DNA of 64,000 bases, from positions 1,240,001 to 1,304,000 of the forward strand of contig CP076354.1 of the NCBI GenBank assembly GCA_018798825.1, read 5' to 3'. The translations under genes and the position numbers were made by a program. The notes under the pieces are model-generated. The model did no database searches, had not been told where the DNA came from, and worked only from the letters and a program-made list of their open reading frames with translations. This document shows positions 43,806 through 52,217 of this stretch, one piece after another. Origin of the DNA: Ochrobactrum sp. BTU1 (GTDB lineage Bacteria; Pseudomonadota; Alphaproteobacteria; Rhizobiales; Rhizobiaceae). Numbering within the stretch: the first letter of the stretch is position 1; each line of letters opens with the position of its first letter.

Positions 43806-43989
43806 TGCATTCTGCCTTCATAAAAATACCGGAAACCGGCGTTCTCGATTAATGCCGGAAATCCGGCTCTCGACTGACGTCAGTAAAACTGACTGGCAGT
43901 TCGGTGGTTCGAGATCAGCGACCGGCTAAAGCCACCTACCCTTCCACCCTTTTCACCTGTTACGGTGAACGCCCTCGCGAGCTAAACGA

Positions 43990-44517
43990 TCAGAGCTTAT
44001 CGACCTGACCGTATTCAAGATCAACAGGCGTAGCACGCCCGAAGATGGAAACTTCAACCTTGAGGCGCGCGCGCTCTTCGTCGACTTCCTGCACAATGCC
44101 ATTGAACGAGGCAAACGGACCATCGGAAACGCGAACATTTTCGCCGATTTCGAAGGTCACAGAAGTCTTCGGACGCTCTGCACCATCCTGAACCTGATTC
44201 AGAATCTGATCTACTTCCTTCTGTGAAACCGGAACAGGCTTGGAATCACCAAGGAAGCCAGTCACACGAGGCGTATTCTTGATCAGCGAGAATACAGCAT
44301 CGGTCAGGGTAGCCTGAACGAGAACATAACCCGGGAAGAACTTGCGCTCAGCATCAACCTTGCGGCCACGGCGAACTTCAACAACCTTCTCGGTCGGCAC
44401 GACAATCTGCTCAATAAGGCCAGAAAGACCCTTCTGTGCAGCCTTAGCCTGAATATCCTCAGCCACCTTCTTTTCGAAGTTGGAATAGGCGTGAACGATG
44501 TACCAGCGCGCTGTCAT
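43990..44517 (-). CDS. nusG: Transcription termination/antitermination protein NusG
   Basis: 175 residues from the ATG giving MTARWYIVHAYSNFEKKV; five extra upstream codons are in frame but unlikely. NGN domain (with RKFFPGYVLVQATL) and a C-terminal KOW domain (GENVRVSDGPFASFNGIVQE). It binds RNA polymerase and, through its KOW domain, S10 or Rho. Follows secE by 21 bases. Confidence 0.98.
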   Translation of the reverse strand: MTARWYIVHAYSNFEKKVAEDIQAKAAQKGLSGLIEQIVVPTEKVVEVRRGRKVDAERKFFPGYVLVQATLTDAVFSLIKNTPRVTGFLGDSKPVPVSQKEVDQILNQVQDGAERPKTSVTFEIGENVRVSDGPFASFNGIVQEVDEERARLKVEVSIFGRATPVDLEYGQVDKL

Positions 44518-44538
44518 CTCGTAACTCCCCAATCCTGC

Positions 44539-44739
44539 TTAGCGGCCAAGGCCAAGTATAAATTCTACGCCATAGGCCATAAGCTGATCGGCAAGAAAAA
44601 AGAATGCAGCAGCAAAAAAGGCCATTACAACCACCATAATGGTGGAAATGACTGTTTCACGCCGGGTCGGCCAGCTCACCTTCGCCGTTTCGGCGCGAAC
44701 CTGCTGAAGAAAGGTGATCGGATTCGTCTTAGATGCCAT
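44539..44739 (-). CDS. secE: Preprotein translocase subunit SecE
   Basis: 66 residues, the short single-membrane-helix form: amphipathic N-terminal part NPITFLQQVRAETAKVSWPT and one hydrophobic segment (STIMVVVMAFFAAAFFFLAD). The VSWPTR motif is the SecE hallmark. Partner of SecY. It heads the secE-nusG transcript behind its own promoter candidate. Confidence 0.97.
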   Translation of the reverse strand: MASKTNPITFLQQVRAETAKVSWPTRRETVISTIMVVVMAFFAAAFFFLADQLMAYGVEFILGLGR

Positions 44740-44861
44740 CTGCCACTCTGTTCTTGCTTGAGGAAACCGGACCGTTCAAAACGAATCAGAACCCGATACC
44801 CATGCGTATACGGCACGTAAAGCTGAAGATTCAGCCCCACGCACCGCGTGTCTGTTGACGT

Positions 44862-44890
44862 TACATAGAATCGATTCCCAAAAAAAACAA
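44862..44890 (-). promoter_or_regulatory. Candidate promoter for secE-nusG
   Basis: On the minus strand TTGTTT (44890-44885), a 17-base gap, then TATGTA (44867-44862). It lies between the tRNA-Trp terminator and secE in a non-coding stretch of about 400 bases (44740-45136); the rest of that stretch shows nothing else I could identify. Confidence 0.5.
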
Positions 44891-45092
44891 GCCCAATAGT
44901 TAAAAGAATACCATACAGGCTTATCGGAAATCCGATCCTTACGAACATCGCTTGCTGCACCATTCAATCGTGCCGCCGCGACCTCCCCTGCCCGATCTGA
45001 ATAACCGGCGGAAAGTTATCGATATCTGACTTCGCTGCCAAAAGGCCAGAGCGCTAATCAGAATAGTCAGCGAAACCGCTAACTCTTAATAC

Positions 45093-45136
45093 AAAAAACG
45101 AGCACTCACAGTCAAGCCATGAGTACTCGTTTTAAA
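45093..45136 (-). terminator. Terminator after tRNA-Trp
   Basis: Eleven-base stem ACGAGCACTCA (45099-45109) with TGAGTACTCGT (45120-45130), one wobble, followed on the minus strand by TTTTTTGTATT. It directly follows the tRNA, ending the tRNA-Tyr/Gly/tuf/tRNA-Trp transcript. Confidence 0.88.
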
Positions 45137-45212
45137 TGGCAGGGGCAGCAGGGTTCGAACCCGCGACCTACGGTTTTGGAGACCGTCGCTCTACCAACTG
45201 AGCTATACCCCT
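45137..45212 (-). tRNA. tRNA-Trp (anticodon CCA)
   Basis: 76 nucleotides including an encoded CCA end. Acceptor stem AGGGGTA with TGCCCCT, D arm AGCTCAGTTGGTAGAGC, anticodon loop with CCA, and T arm GGGTTCGAACCC. Located between tuf and secE, its usual place in proteobacteria. Confidence 0.97.
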
Positions 45213-45262
45213 ATTTGGCATTCAAGATGCCAGACCGGCGGCATAACCGCCAGTCAAATTCT

Positions 45263-46438
45263 TTACTCGATGATCGAAGCGACGATGCCTGCACCGACGG
45301 TGCGGCCACCTTCACGGATAGCGAAGCGGAGCTTCTCTTCCATCGCGATCGGTACGATCAGCGTGACGTCTACAGTGACGTTATCGCCAGGCATAACCAT
45401 TTCCGTGCCTTCTGGCAGGGTAACAACACCGGTCACGTCAGTCGTACGGAAGTAGAACTGTGGACGGTAGTTGGTGAAGAATGGCGTATGACGACCACCT
45501 TCGTCCTTGGTCAGAATGTAGGCTTCTGCCTTGAACTTGGTGTGTGGCTTAACCGAACCTGGCTTGCAGAGAACCTGACCACGTTCAACGTCTTCACGAC
45601 CAACGCCGCGAACCAGTGCGCCGATGTTGTCGCCAGCCTGGCCCTGATCGAGCAGCTTGCGGAACATTTCAACGCCGGTAACGGTCGTCTTGCCGGTTGC
45701 CTTGATGCCGACGATTTCGACTTCTTCGCCAACCTTAACAATACCGCGCTCAACGCGACCGGTAACAACCGTACCACGACCCGAAATCGAGAACACGTCT
45801 TCGATTGGCATCAGGAATGGCTGGTCGATTGGACGCTCTGGAGTTGGGATGTACGAGTCAACTGCATCCATCAGGTTGCGGATTGCGTCTTCGCCGAGTT
45901 CCTTCGAGGAATCTTCGAGAGCTGCAAGAGCCGAACCCTTAACGATTGGCACTTCGTCGCCTGGGAAGTCGTACTTCGACAGAAGTTCACGAACTTCGAG
46001 TTCTACGAGTTCGAGAAGTTCAGCATCGTCAACCTGATCGCACTTGTTCAGGAACACGACGATCGCAGGAACGCCAACCTGACGAGCGAGCAGGATGTGC
46101 TCACGGGTCTGTGGCATCGGGCCGTCAGCTGCCGAAACAACCAGGATCGCGCCGTCCATCTGTGCAGCGCCGGTGATCATGTTCTTAACATAGTCAGCGT
46201 GGCCTGGGCAGTCGACGTGTGCATAGTGACGGTTTGCAGTTTCATATTCAACGTGAGCCGTCGAAATGGTGATACCGCGAGCGCGTTCTTCTGGTGCAGC
46301 ATCGATCTGGTCGTATGCCTTGAATTCACCGAAGAACTTGGTGATCGCTGCCGTCAGCGAGGTCTTGCCATGGTCAACGTGACCAATGGTGCCGATGTTT
46401 ACGTGGGGCTTATTACGTTCAAACTTGCTCTTTGCCAT
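45263..46438 (-). CDS. tuf: Elongation factor Tu, copy 2
   Basis: 391 residues from the ATG giving [20 protein letters not shown]; upstream in-frame codons are not conserved. Same protein as the str-operon copy, with the P-loop GHVDHGKT at 19-26. Sequence identity with copy 1 ends exactly at the stop codon on one side and one base before the ATG on the other, which points to gene conversion or very strong selection. It lies between tRNA-Gly and tRNA-Trp, the tufB-type location. Confidence 0.98.
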   Translation of the reverse strand: MAKSKFERNKPHVNIGTIGHVDHGKTSLTAAITKFFGEFKAYDQIDAAPEERARGITISTAHVEYETANRHYAHVDCPGHADYVKNMITGAAQMDGAILVVSAADGPMPQTREHILLARQVGVPAIVVFLNKCDQVDDAELLELVELEVRELLSKYDFPGDEVPIVKGSALAALEDSSKELGEDAIRNLMDAVDSYIPTPERPIDQPFLMPIEDVFSISGRGTVVTGRVERGIVKVGEEVEIVGIKATGKTTVTGVEMFRKLLDQGQAGDNIGALVRGVGREDVERGQVLCKPGSVKPHTKFKAEAYILTKDEGGRHTPFFTNYRPQFYFRTTDVTGVVTLPEGTEMVMPGDNVTVDVTLIVPIAMEEKLRFAIREGGRTVGAGIVASIIE

Positions 46439-46578
46439 CGCCGTTGTTCTCTTTGTTCTAGAACCGCTCGAGCGCCCGCATAGAAACCAATCAGATTTCC
46501 AGGCCGACATTTATGCCAAAACGGAACGGCGAACCGCCCGTCGATGATTCCTTACACGCCTATCCGCTCTTGAAAATC

Positions 46579-46652
46579 TGGAGCGGGTAACGGGAATCGA
46601 ACCCGTGTATTCAGCTTGGAAGGCTGCTGCTCTACCATTGAGCTATACCCGC
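46579..46652 (-). tRNA. tRNA-Gly (anticodon TCC)
   Basis: 74 nucleotides with encoded CCA. Acceptor stem GCGGGTA with TACCCGC, D arm AGCTCAATGGTAGAGC, anticodon loop CTTCCAA, and T arm GGGTTCGATTCCC. It reads GGA and probably GGG codons. It lies between tRNA-Tyr and tuf. Confidence 0.97.
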
Positions 46653-46676
46653 GCACTCTAAACTCTAATCCGACAG

Positions 46677-46761
46677 TGGTGGAGGAAGTTGGATTTGAAC
46701 CAACGTAGGCTTAGCCAACGGATTTACAGTCCGTCCCCTTTAACCGCTCGGGCATTCCTCC
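46677..46761 (-). tRNA. tRNA-Tyr (anticodon GTA)
   Basis: 85 nucleotides with encoded CCA and the long variable arm typical of bacterial class II tRNA-Tyr. Acceptor stem GGAGGAA, anticodon stem-loop GGACTGTAAATCC, T arm TTGGTTCAAATCCAA. First gene of the tRNA-Tyr/tRNA-Gly/tuf/tRNA-Trp transcript. Confidence 0.97.
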
Positions 46762-46825
46762 TAATATCACTATCAGCAGAGTCGAGTAACTAGGCATTTT
46801 TCACAGAGTTTCCGGTTGGCGCTGG

Positions 46826-46878
46826 GCCCGCCGTCGTTCTGTGAGCGGGCTTATGCCGATATGCGTCGCTCCTGTCAA
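46826..46878 (-). promoter_or_regulatory. Promoter of the tRNA-Tyr/Gly/tuf/tRNA-Trp operon
   Basis: On the minus strand TTGACA (46878-46873), exactly 17 bases, then CATAAG (46855-46850). The stretch right after the -10 element is GC rich and forms GCCCGC (46850-46845) pairing with GCGGGC (46831-46826), a discriminator of the kind found at stringently controlled stable-RNA promoters. The rest of the 46762-47054 spacer shows no other feature. Confidence 0.7.
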
Positions 46879-47054
46879 CAGGGTAAAAGTGAAAAGAATG
46901 CAGAACATTCCACAGCTTGGACAGATCAGCTCGCACTCAGCCCCCGAGAACCGCGCGAAACCGGGATTTGACGCCTATAAAGAGATATAAATTCTCACAT
47001 TAAATAAAATCGAGCACGCTATCTTCCATGTTGTGGACAGGGTATAAGCGCCGC

Positions 47055-47924
47055 ATGAATGATAAAAACTCACCCCGTACCCCTAAAGATTCTCATTATG
47101 CGCGCCTGCGTCGCGAACATCGTGACCATAAGGCAGCCGCAGAAGGCAAAGTGCCGCACAGGCCTCAACGAGCACCTATTCCGGCCGGTCGAGTGGCGGA
47201 TGGAACCGTGCGCCTTTATGGTCTGCATACGGTTCGCGCAGCTGTAGAGAATTCCGCACGCACGATTTTGCGTATGCGTGCGACTCGCAATGGCTTTGCG
47301 CGCCTTGAAATTGGCGAAGCGGAGAGCCTCCCCTTCCCAGTCGAAATCGTCGAACCTAAAGAGATCGACAAAGAGACTGGTTCGGATGCCGTCCATCAGG
47401 GCGTCATGATCGAAGCAGAACCGCTTCGGCATAAAAAGTTGTCAGAATTGAAAGATAGCCCGCTTTTGCTGCTGCTGGATCAAGTTACCGATCCACACAA
47501 TGTTGGTGCTATCATCCGCTCGGCAGTGGCTTTTGGTGCAGGAGCAATCATCACCACTAACCGTCACAGCCCTCAAGAAAGCGGGGTTCTGGCAAAAGCT
47601 GCCTCGGGTGCGCTCGAACTGATTCCTCATATTGAGGTTCGCAACCTTGCAGAAGCGATCGAAGAACTTCATTCGCTCGGTTTCATGACCATCGGCCTTG
47701 ATTCGGAAGGTCCACTTGAAATGGAAGCGACACTTGTGGGTGGTCGCGTTGCACTCGTTCTTGGCGCAGAAGGCAAAGGTCTTCGTCAGAAGACCCGTGA
47801 AACAGTGACTGCACTGGCACGTCTCGATATGCCGGGCGAAATCAAATCGCTTAACGTCTCCAATGCTGCAGCAATTTCGCTCTATGCAGCGGAACGTTAT
47901 CTGCGTGCGCGCAACGGTTCTTAA
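47055..47924 (+). CDS. rlmB: TrmH/SpoU family RNA 2'-O-methyltransferase (RlmB type)
   Basis: 289 residues from the ATG at 47055; a start nine codons earlier is possible. A basic N-terminal extension precedes the substrate-binding domain (LYGLHTVRAAVENSARTI) and a SPOUT knot domain with LDQVTDPHNVGAIIRSA, VLGAEGKGL and LNVSNAAAISLYAA, the three SpoU motifs. By similarity it methylates G2251 of 23S rRNA; other TrmH targets cannot be excluded. It reads away from the tRNA operon. Confidence 0.88.
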   Translation: MNDKNSPRTPKDSHYARLRREHRDHKAAAEGKVPHRPQRAPIPAGRVADGTVRLYGLHTVRAAVENSARTILRMRATRNGFARLEIGEAESLPFPVEIVEPKEIDKETGSDAVHQGVMIEAEPLRHKKLSELKDSPLLLLLDQVTDPHNVGAIIRSAVAFGAGAIITTNRHSPQESGVLAKAASGALELIPHIEVRNLAEAIEELHSLGFMTIGLDSEGPLEMEATLVGGRVALVLGAEGKGLRQKTRETVTALARLDMPGEIKSLNVSNAAAISLYAAERYLRARNGS

Positions 47925-47939
47925 AAGCGATTCAAGTTT

Positions 47940-47972
47940 TTATCTGGAGCGTTTCATGCGCTCCAGATGATT
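47940..47972 (+). terminator. Terminator-like hairpin after rlmB
   Basis: Ten-base perfect stem ATCTGGAGCG (47942-47951) with CGCTCCAGAT (47959-47968), seven-base loop; only a weak T-rich tail follows. It lies between convergent genes. Confidence 0.55.
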
Positions 47973-47993
47973 TGAAGAATAGGACACACGGAT

Positions 47994-48425
47994 TTAGGCC
48001 GTGGCGATGTAAGTCCGAATATCCTCTGCTTCACGCTCCACATCCTCAATGCGCCGCTTAACTACGTCACCGATTGAGATGATTCCAGCAAGCTTGCCAT
48101 TTTCTTCCACCGGCATATGACGGAACCGGTTGCGAGTCATGATTTCCATCACCTGATTCACAGTGTGATGTTCCCGACAAACCTGTACCTTTGTAGTCAT
48201 AAACTCAGACACAAGCCGGTCAGCGATCTTTTCTTGCATAGACGCGATAGCACGCACCACGTCACGTTCAGAAAAAATGCCCTTTATCCGACCTGCTTCA
48301 TCACAGACGACCAAAGCACCGATTTTGTGTTGAGCTAAGACAGCAACAGCATGAGAAAGCGTTTCCTCAGGGCCTATAACAACAACATCTCTGCCCTTTG
48401 TCTCGAGAATCGATCTAACAGTCAT
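47994..48425 (-). CDS. CBS-domain pair protein
   Basis: 143 residues from the ATG giving MTVRSILETKGRDVVVIGPE; nine extra codons are in frame upstream. Two CBS motifs (about residues 10-60 with KIGALVVCDEAGRIKGIFSE and 75-125 with RFRHMPVEENGKLAGIISIG). Such pairs bind adenine nucleotides or similar ligands and act as energy sensors; stand-alone forms resemble Hrp1. The gene is alone and convergent with rlmB. Confidence 0.9.
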   Translation of the reverse strand: MTVRSILETKGRDVVVIGPEETLSHAVAVLAQHKIGALVVCDEAGRIKGIFSERDVVRAIASMQEKIADRLVSEFMTTKVQVCREHHTVNQVMEIMTRNRFRHMPVEENGKLAGIISIGDVVKRRIEDVEREAEDIRTYIATA

Positions 48426-48564
48426 GCCAAAGTCCCTCCCAAGGTTCAGCAATCCAATCTGCAGGATCGCTGCATGATTCTAACGCAACTCCTCCAGCTG
48501 CGTTCCAATAATGGTGCGCTTTGATTAGCCGCTTTGCAAGCAGACTAAATTGGGAGACCTAAGC

Positions 48565-49314
48565 TCAGCGCCTAATCACAGCGTCGTAGCTTCGGGGCTT
48601 ATCAAGCAGTGAAATCCCGAAAAAGCCTGCGATGAAGCCACCAATATGGGCTTCCCATGCAATTCCCGATAAATCAGCTCCGCCTGTCGAATAAAGACCC
48701 GTGAAAATATTGATCAGAAACCAGATACCCACGAAGGTCAGCACAGGCTTAAGTGTGAGCGTGAGACCAATAGGCAGCACCGGCCCTGCAAATTCCGACC
48801 TGCGCCCAAAGCCGACACGGCGGAACCCGTAACGCGCTGCAGCCCCCATCATGCCGGAGATTGCGCCGGAAGCACCAACGAGTGGCGTTACGCTTTCGGG
48901 ATAGATCGCATAATGCGTGAGGCCCGCAATCACCGACGTTAGAATCCAGAAAATAATCATTCGACCAGTACCGATACGGCCCGCGAGCGGAGAACCGAAA
49001 GCCGCAAACCAGATCATATTGACCGCAATATGCGCAAAACCGCCATGCATGAAAGAGTAACTGATGAGCGTGAAAAGTGCGGACGGATCGGTAAAGCCAC
49101 CAGCAAGTGAGAACCGCGCGGGAATCAAAGCAAAGTTCAGCATGAACTCATAGTTCTGCTGCTCACTGATAATGTAGTTTTGATAGATATAGACGCCAGC
49201 GCAGATCGCCATTAGCGCAAGAATGACGCTCGGTATGTTGAATATTGGTTCGCTGCCGCCCGAACGTCTCGAATCGTTGGAGTTTCCGCGCATTTCAGGC
49301 TGAGGCGTGCTCAT
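48565..49314 (-). CDS. Rhomboid-family intramembrane serine protease
   Basis: 249 residues from the ATG at 49314 (GGAAAG upstream); an ATG at 49377 would add 21 polar residues. Six or seven membrane segments. Catalytic Ser149 in GASGAISG and His223 in WEAHIGGF, with the conserved His90, His95 and Asn99 of the HGGFAHIAVNM segment. It cleaves membrane proteins within the lipid bilayer; the substrate is unknown. An orphan terminator lies just upstream in the same direction, suggesting attenuation. Confidence 0.9.
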   Translation of the reverse strand: MSTPQPEMRGNSNDSRRSGGSEPIFNIPSVILALMAICAGVYIYQNYIISEQQNYEFMLNFALIPARFSLAGGFTDPSALFTLISYSFMHGGFAHIAVNMIWFAAFGSPLAGRIGTGRMIIFWILTSVIAGLTHYAIYPESVTPLVGASGAISGMMGAAARYGFRRVGFGRRSEFAGPVLPIGLTLTLKPVLTFVGIWFLINIFTGLYSTGGADLSGIAWEAHIGGFIAGFFGISLLDKPRSYDAVIRR

Positions 49315-49410
49315 CGATTGCCACTTTCCGTCTGCGAAAGACCTGTCGCGCTGATCGCTCTTGGCGGCCGCGCTCATCTGGATATGGATTCTTGATAAGT
49401 GACAATTCGT

Positions 49411-49471
49411 TAAAAATAAAGGCCGCCGGAGTATCCCGTACGGCCTTGTCGCAAATGTCTGACTTTTGCGA
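49411..49471 (-). terminator. Orphan terminator and adjoining hairpin upstream of the rhomboid gene
   Basis: On the minus strand a hairpin TCGCAAA (49471-49465) with TTTGCGA (49455-49449), then a second stem AAGGCCG (49447-49441) with CGGCCTT (49425-49419) followed by TATTTTTAACG. No gene on the minus strand ends here: upstream is only the + strand PAS gene. It may end a small RNA or act as an attenuator in the rhomboid leader. Confidence 0.55.
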
Positions 49472-49568
49472 GACAGAATCTGGAGATCAGAAAAAAGCCA
49501 ACCAAGACAATGGCTTCAACTGACAACCCATCAAACTGCTATAAAAGAACTTTTGCAACTATTACTTC

Positions 49569-49644
49569 TTGTTAACCTTAACAACCAACCCTAGTGGATG
49601 AAGAAAGGGTTAAGCTGGCGCCCTCGCCGTTAATACTATTTTAA
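49569..49644 (+). promoter_or_regulatory. CtrA-type box and palindrome upstream of the PAS gene
   Basis: TTAA (49630-49633), seven bases, TTAA (49641-49644) is a full match to the CtrA consensus TTAA-N7-TTAA, 56 bases before the PAS gene start. About 45 bases further upstream lies a perfect palindrome TTGTTAA-CC-TTAACAA (49569-49584). CtrA is the cell-cycle master regulator of alphaproteobacteria; binding here is inferred from the motif. Confidence 0.6.
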
Positions 49645-49699
49645 TGCGCTGACCAACGGGCACTGCCCGAAATCAGGATAAAACGGCAAGCAGCGCATA

Positions 49700-50338
49700 A
49701 TGAAAAACCGCAGCACGATCGCAATCTTTAGCGAATGGCAGCGACTGGCTTTAAGTCAGGGTAACGCGCTCCATGCGCCGCAGCGCGAACTGATCCAGCC
49801 TCGCAAGCTCGGACGGCATTTGTCGGATCTGTTCATTCTTGAAGAAGATGAAACGGGTGACCTGATGTTCCGCCTCGCGGGCACACGCGTTTGTGCCCTG
49901 TTCGGTCGCGAACTTAAAGCCACTCGGTTCTTGTCACTCTGGCCTGAACGCAATCGCTCTGCCCTTAACGAACTTGCCAGAAACATTGATTCTCTGTTGG
50001 TCCCGGCTTTGAGCCAGAATGACGGCATTAGTCTCTCAGGGCGCAGCCTAGCCTTTGAGATGTTGCTGGCACCGCTCGAAAGAGGTGAAGGCGGAAGAAT
50101 CAATCTGCTTGGCAGCATCGTTGTTCTTAGTGATGTCGCATGGACCGGTGCTGATCCACTGGTCTTGGGCCATCTTAACAGTGTTGAACCGCTTGCCCCC
50201 GATCTAATCATTGAGCAGGAGGTCCGCAAACCTTCCGTGATGACCGTCAATGTAGCAAACAGCACACGCCGCTGGGGTACGCCGGTTCCTGCGCACAATA
50301 TGCCAGCTCTCCGGGTCATCAACGGCGGAAAAGCCTGA
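49700..50338 (+). CDS. PAS-domain protein of the PF07310 type
   Basis: 212 residues, soluble. The segment HLSDLFILEEDETGDLMFRLAGTRVCALFGRELK followed by FLSLWPERNR is typical of the short PAS family found almost only in alphaproteobacteria (PAS_5, PF07310), where the GTRVC..FGREL motif is diagnostic. No output domain is present. The C-terminal 60 residues look disordered. Ligand and partner are unknown; a CtrA box upstream hints at cell-cycle control. Confidence 0.82.
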   Translation: MKNRSTIAIFSEWQRLALSQGNALHAPQRELIQPRKLGRHLSDLFILEEDETGDLMFRLAGTRVCALFGRELKATRFLSLWPERNRSALNELARNIDSLLVPALSQNDGISLSGRSLAFEMLLAPLERGEGGRINLLGSIVVLSDVAWTGADPLVLGHLNSVEPLAPDLIIEQEVRKPSVMTVNVANSTRRWGTPVPAHNMPALRVINGGKA

Positions 50339-50592
50339 CTGGAAACATTTAAGGTCAGCAATATAAAGGTAAACGCGCACTAAGGTTACGGATTGGCAAA
50401 CCGCATTTTTGGGCAATTTGGGCATCAAAAGGCCATAAAACCCTCTAAAATGGTCTTAAACGCGCCATTTCTGAACAAAACATTGCTGAGTTCCGCGCAG
50501 TTTTATTCAAATTAGATTCGCATTTTCGCGTCTGAATTTCCCAGCCCTCAAAGTCTTGCACGCATTCTTGTTTCCAACAGGGAGACAAAAGA
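50339..50592 (+). other. Spacer between the PAS and peptidase genes
   Basis: 254 bases, AT-rich, without a recognised terminator or promoter. The end carries a good ribosome site (CAGGGAG) for the next gene. Confidence 0.35.
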
Positions 50593-51201
50593 ATGACGAA
50601 GCAAACAATCATCGCAGCAATCCTGCTGATACTAGGTACGGCTTTTGCGCAAGCAGCGAATCCAGCATCTAAGTCGCACTGGATGCCAACGGGTGAGCGT
50701 ACATCTCAGCCGATCGGCCATTATGAATTTTGCGAGCGCCATGACACAGAGTGCAAGATCACCAGCGCTAACAGCGCACCGCTGACGCTCAATCAGAAAG
50801 TCTGGCAAGAAATCATCGCTGTTAACGCCAGCGTCAATGAACGAATCGCACCACGCACCGATATGGACGTCTGGGGCCGCGAGGAATATTGGGAATACCC
50901 AACCACGGCTGGCGATTGCGATGACTATATGTTGCTCAAGCGCCGCGAGCTGATTGCACTCGGTATCCCTCTCAACACGCTCCTGATGACAGTCGTTCGT
51001 CAGGCAAATGGCGAAGGCCATGCGGTTCTGACGGTACGCACAGATCGCGGCGACTTCATTCTCGACAATCTCGATCAGCGTGTGCGCCTTTGGAACGAAA
51101 CCGACTACACCTATCTTAAGCGCCAATCGACGACCAACACTGGCACCTGGGTCTCTATCAAGGATGGCCGCGAAACCTTCGTCAGCAGCATCCGCAACTG
51201 A
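50593..51201 (+). CDS. Periplasmic transglutaminase-like cysteine peptidase (BTLCP family)
   Basis: 202 residues with a Sec signal peptide (about 1-21, ending AQA). Catalytic triad as expected for BTLCP (PF06035): Cys109 in AGDCDDY, His143 in GEGHAVL and Asp158 in ILDNL. LapG-like members cleave surface adhesins, but the Rhizobiales stand-alone type has no known substrate. No adhesin or LapD-like gene is nearby. A shared bidirectional terminator follows. Confidence 0.88.
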   Translation: MTKQTIIAAILLILGTAFAQAANPASKSHWMPTGERTSQPIGHYEFCERHDTECKITSANSAPLTLNQKVWQEIIAVNASVNERIAPRTDMDVWGREEYWEYPTTAGDCDDYMLLKRRELIALGIPLNTLLMTVVRQANGEGHAVLTVRTDRGDFILDNLDQRVRLWNETDYTYLKRQSTTNTGTWVSIKDGRETFVSSIRN

Positions 51202-51220
51202 TTTTCATCAAGTATCACAT

Positions 51221-51260
51221 TAAAAAGGGACGGGTCGTCATTCCCCGTCCCTATTTATAT
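51221..51260. terminator. Bidirectional terminator between peptidase and gamma-carbonic anhydrase genes
   Basis: Nine-base stem AGGGACGGG (51226-51234) with CCCGTCCCT (51244-51252), A-tract before and T-rich tail after, between convergent genes. Confidence 0.88.
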
Positions 51261-51274
51261 TTATCAGATTCTGC

Positions 51275-51802
51275 TTATGCCGGTTCCAGACCACGCATGA
51301 AAGATTGGCCTTTCTCGACGTAATGCTTGGCCGACAACTTCAGCTTTTCGACAGCGGCAACATCAAGCTCGCGAATAACGCGCGCTGGCGAGCCGACAAT
51401 CAGCGAATTATCCGGAAACTCCTTGCCTTCTGTCACCAGCGCGCCCGCGCCTATGAGGCAATTGTTCCCGATCTTCGCACCATTGAGCAAAATGGCCCCC
51501 ATGCCGATCAAACTATTATCGCCAATTGTGCAACCGTGAAGAATCGCGCGATGGCCAATCGTGCTGCCCTCCCCAATGCTGAGCGGAAACCCAATATCCG
51601 TATGCATGATGGTGTGTTCTTGCACATTGGTGTTCGCACCAACCGAGATCATCTCATTATCGCCGCGCAGAACCGCTCCAAACCAAAAGCCGACATTCTC
51701 GCCAACGAGAATTTTACCAATCAGCGTTGCATCCGGTGCAATCCAATTACTGGCCCGGTCGGCAAATTCAGGCTTGTGACCATTATACGCATAGATCGGC
51801 AT
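51275..51802 (-). CDS. Gamma-carbonic anhydrase-like hexapeptide-repeat protein (YrdA type)
   Basis: 175 residues, almost entirely left-handed beta-helix repeats ([LIV]-G-x4). Metal-binding histidines are visible in EHTIMHTD and GHRAILHGC. The family includes archaeal Cam carbonic anhydrase and E. coli YrdA/PaaY; carbonic anhydrase or thioesterase activity is uncertain. Start preceded by a GGAG-type site. Single gene ending at the shared terminator. Confidence 0.88.
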   Translation of the reverse strand: MPIYAYNGHKPEFADRASNWIAPDATLIGKILVGENVGFWFGAVLRGDNEMISVGANTNVQEHTIMHTDIGFPLSIGEGSTIGHRAILHGCTIGDNSLIGMGAILLNGAKIGNNCLIGAGALVTEGKEFPDNSLIVGSPARVIRELDVAAVEKLKLSAKHYVEKGQSFMRGLEPA

Positions 51803-51840
51803 GAGCTTTCCTCCATCACAAATTCTTGGAACAACATGCG

Positions 51841-52215
51841 CTAATTATCATGCGAACGGAATGCGGCTTTCAGGCAATAGAGTGTTACCGCAAGGAAGAT
51901 GATACCGGCGAGCACTTTGAAGCCAACAATTGTCGAGAAAAATCCCCAATCATCCGGCCAGTAATAGGTGCTGCGAAGCCTCCCCATCTGCGATGAAACC
52001 GCCATTTTTCCTGTGGTTACGTTATTAAAAGCACTACGAAGCAAAAAGAACGACACCAGTCCCCCGAGCACTGTACTGGCCCAAAGCGAACCCGACGAAA
52101 ATTTTCGCATTTCAGATTGCGGTCGATTTTCAGGATCCGGCTTAATATCGCGCTTTTCACGATTGCGGATATTAAGCCAGATAGGCAGCTGTTTATCTCT
52201 GTCTTCTTGCGCCAT
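51841..52215 (-). CDS. Small membrane protein of unknown function
   Basis: 124 residues from an ATG only two bases after the stop of the upstream gene. A polar, charged first 45 residues (with RNREKRDIKPDPENRPQ), then two hydrophobic segments (about 48-66 and 95-115). No family was recognised. The tight spacing with the exported protein gene implies one transcript and possibly one envelope function. Confidence 0.7.
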   Translation of the reverse strand: MAQEDRDKQLPIWLNIRNREKRDIKPDPENRPQSEMRKFSSGSLWASTVLGGLVSFFLLRSAFNNVTTGKMAVSSQMGRLRSTYYWPDDWGFFSTIVGFKVLAGIIFLAVTLYCLKAAFRSHDN

Positions 52216-52217
52216 GA

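Noticed and set aside
50593..51201. LapG/LapD adhesin-release system
   Set aside because: The BTLCP peptidase is present but no LapD-type GGDEF/EAL gene or large adhesin gene lies in the window.
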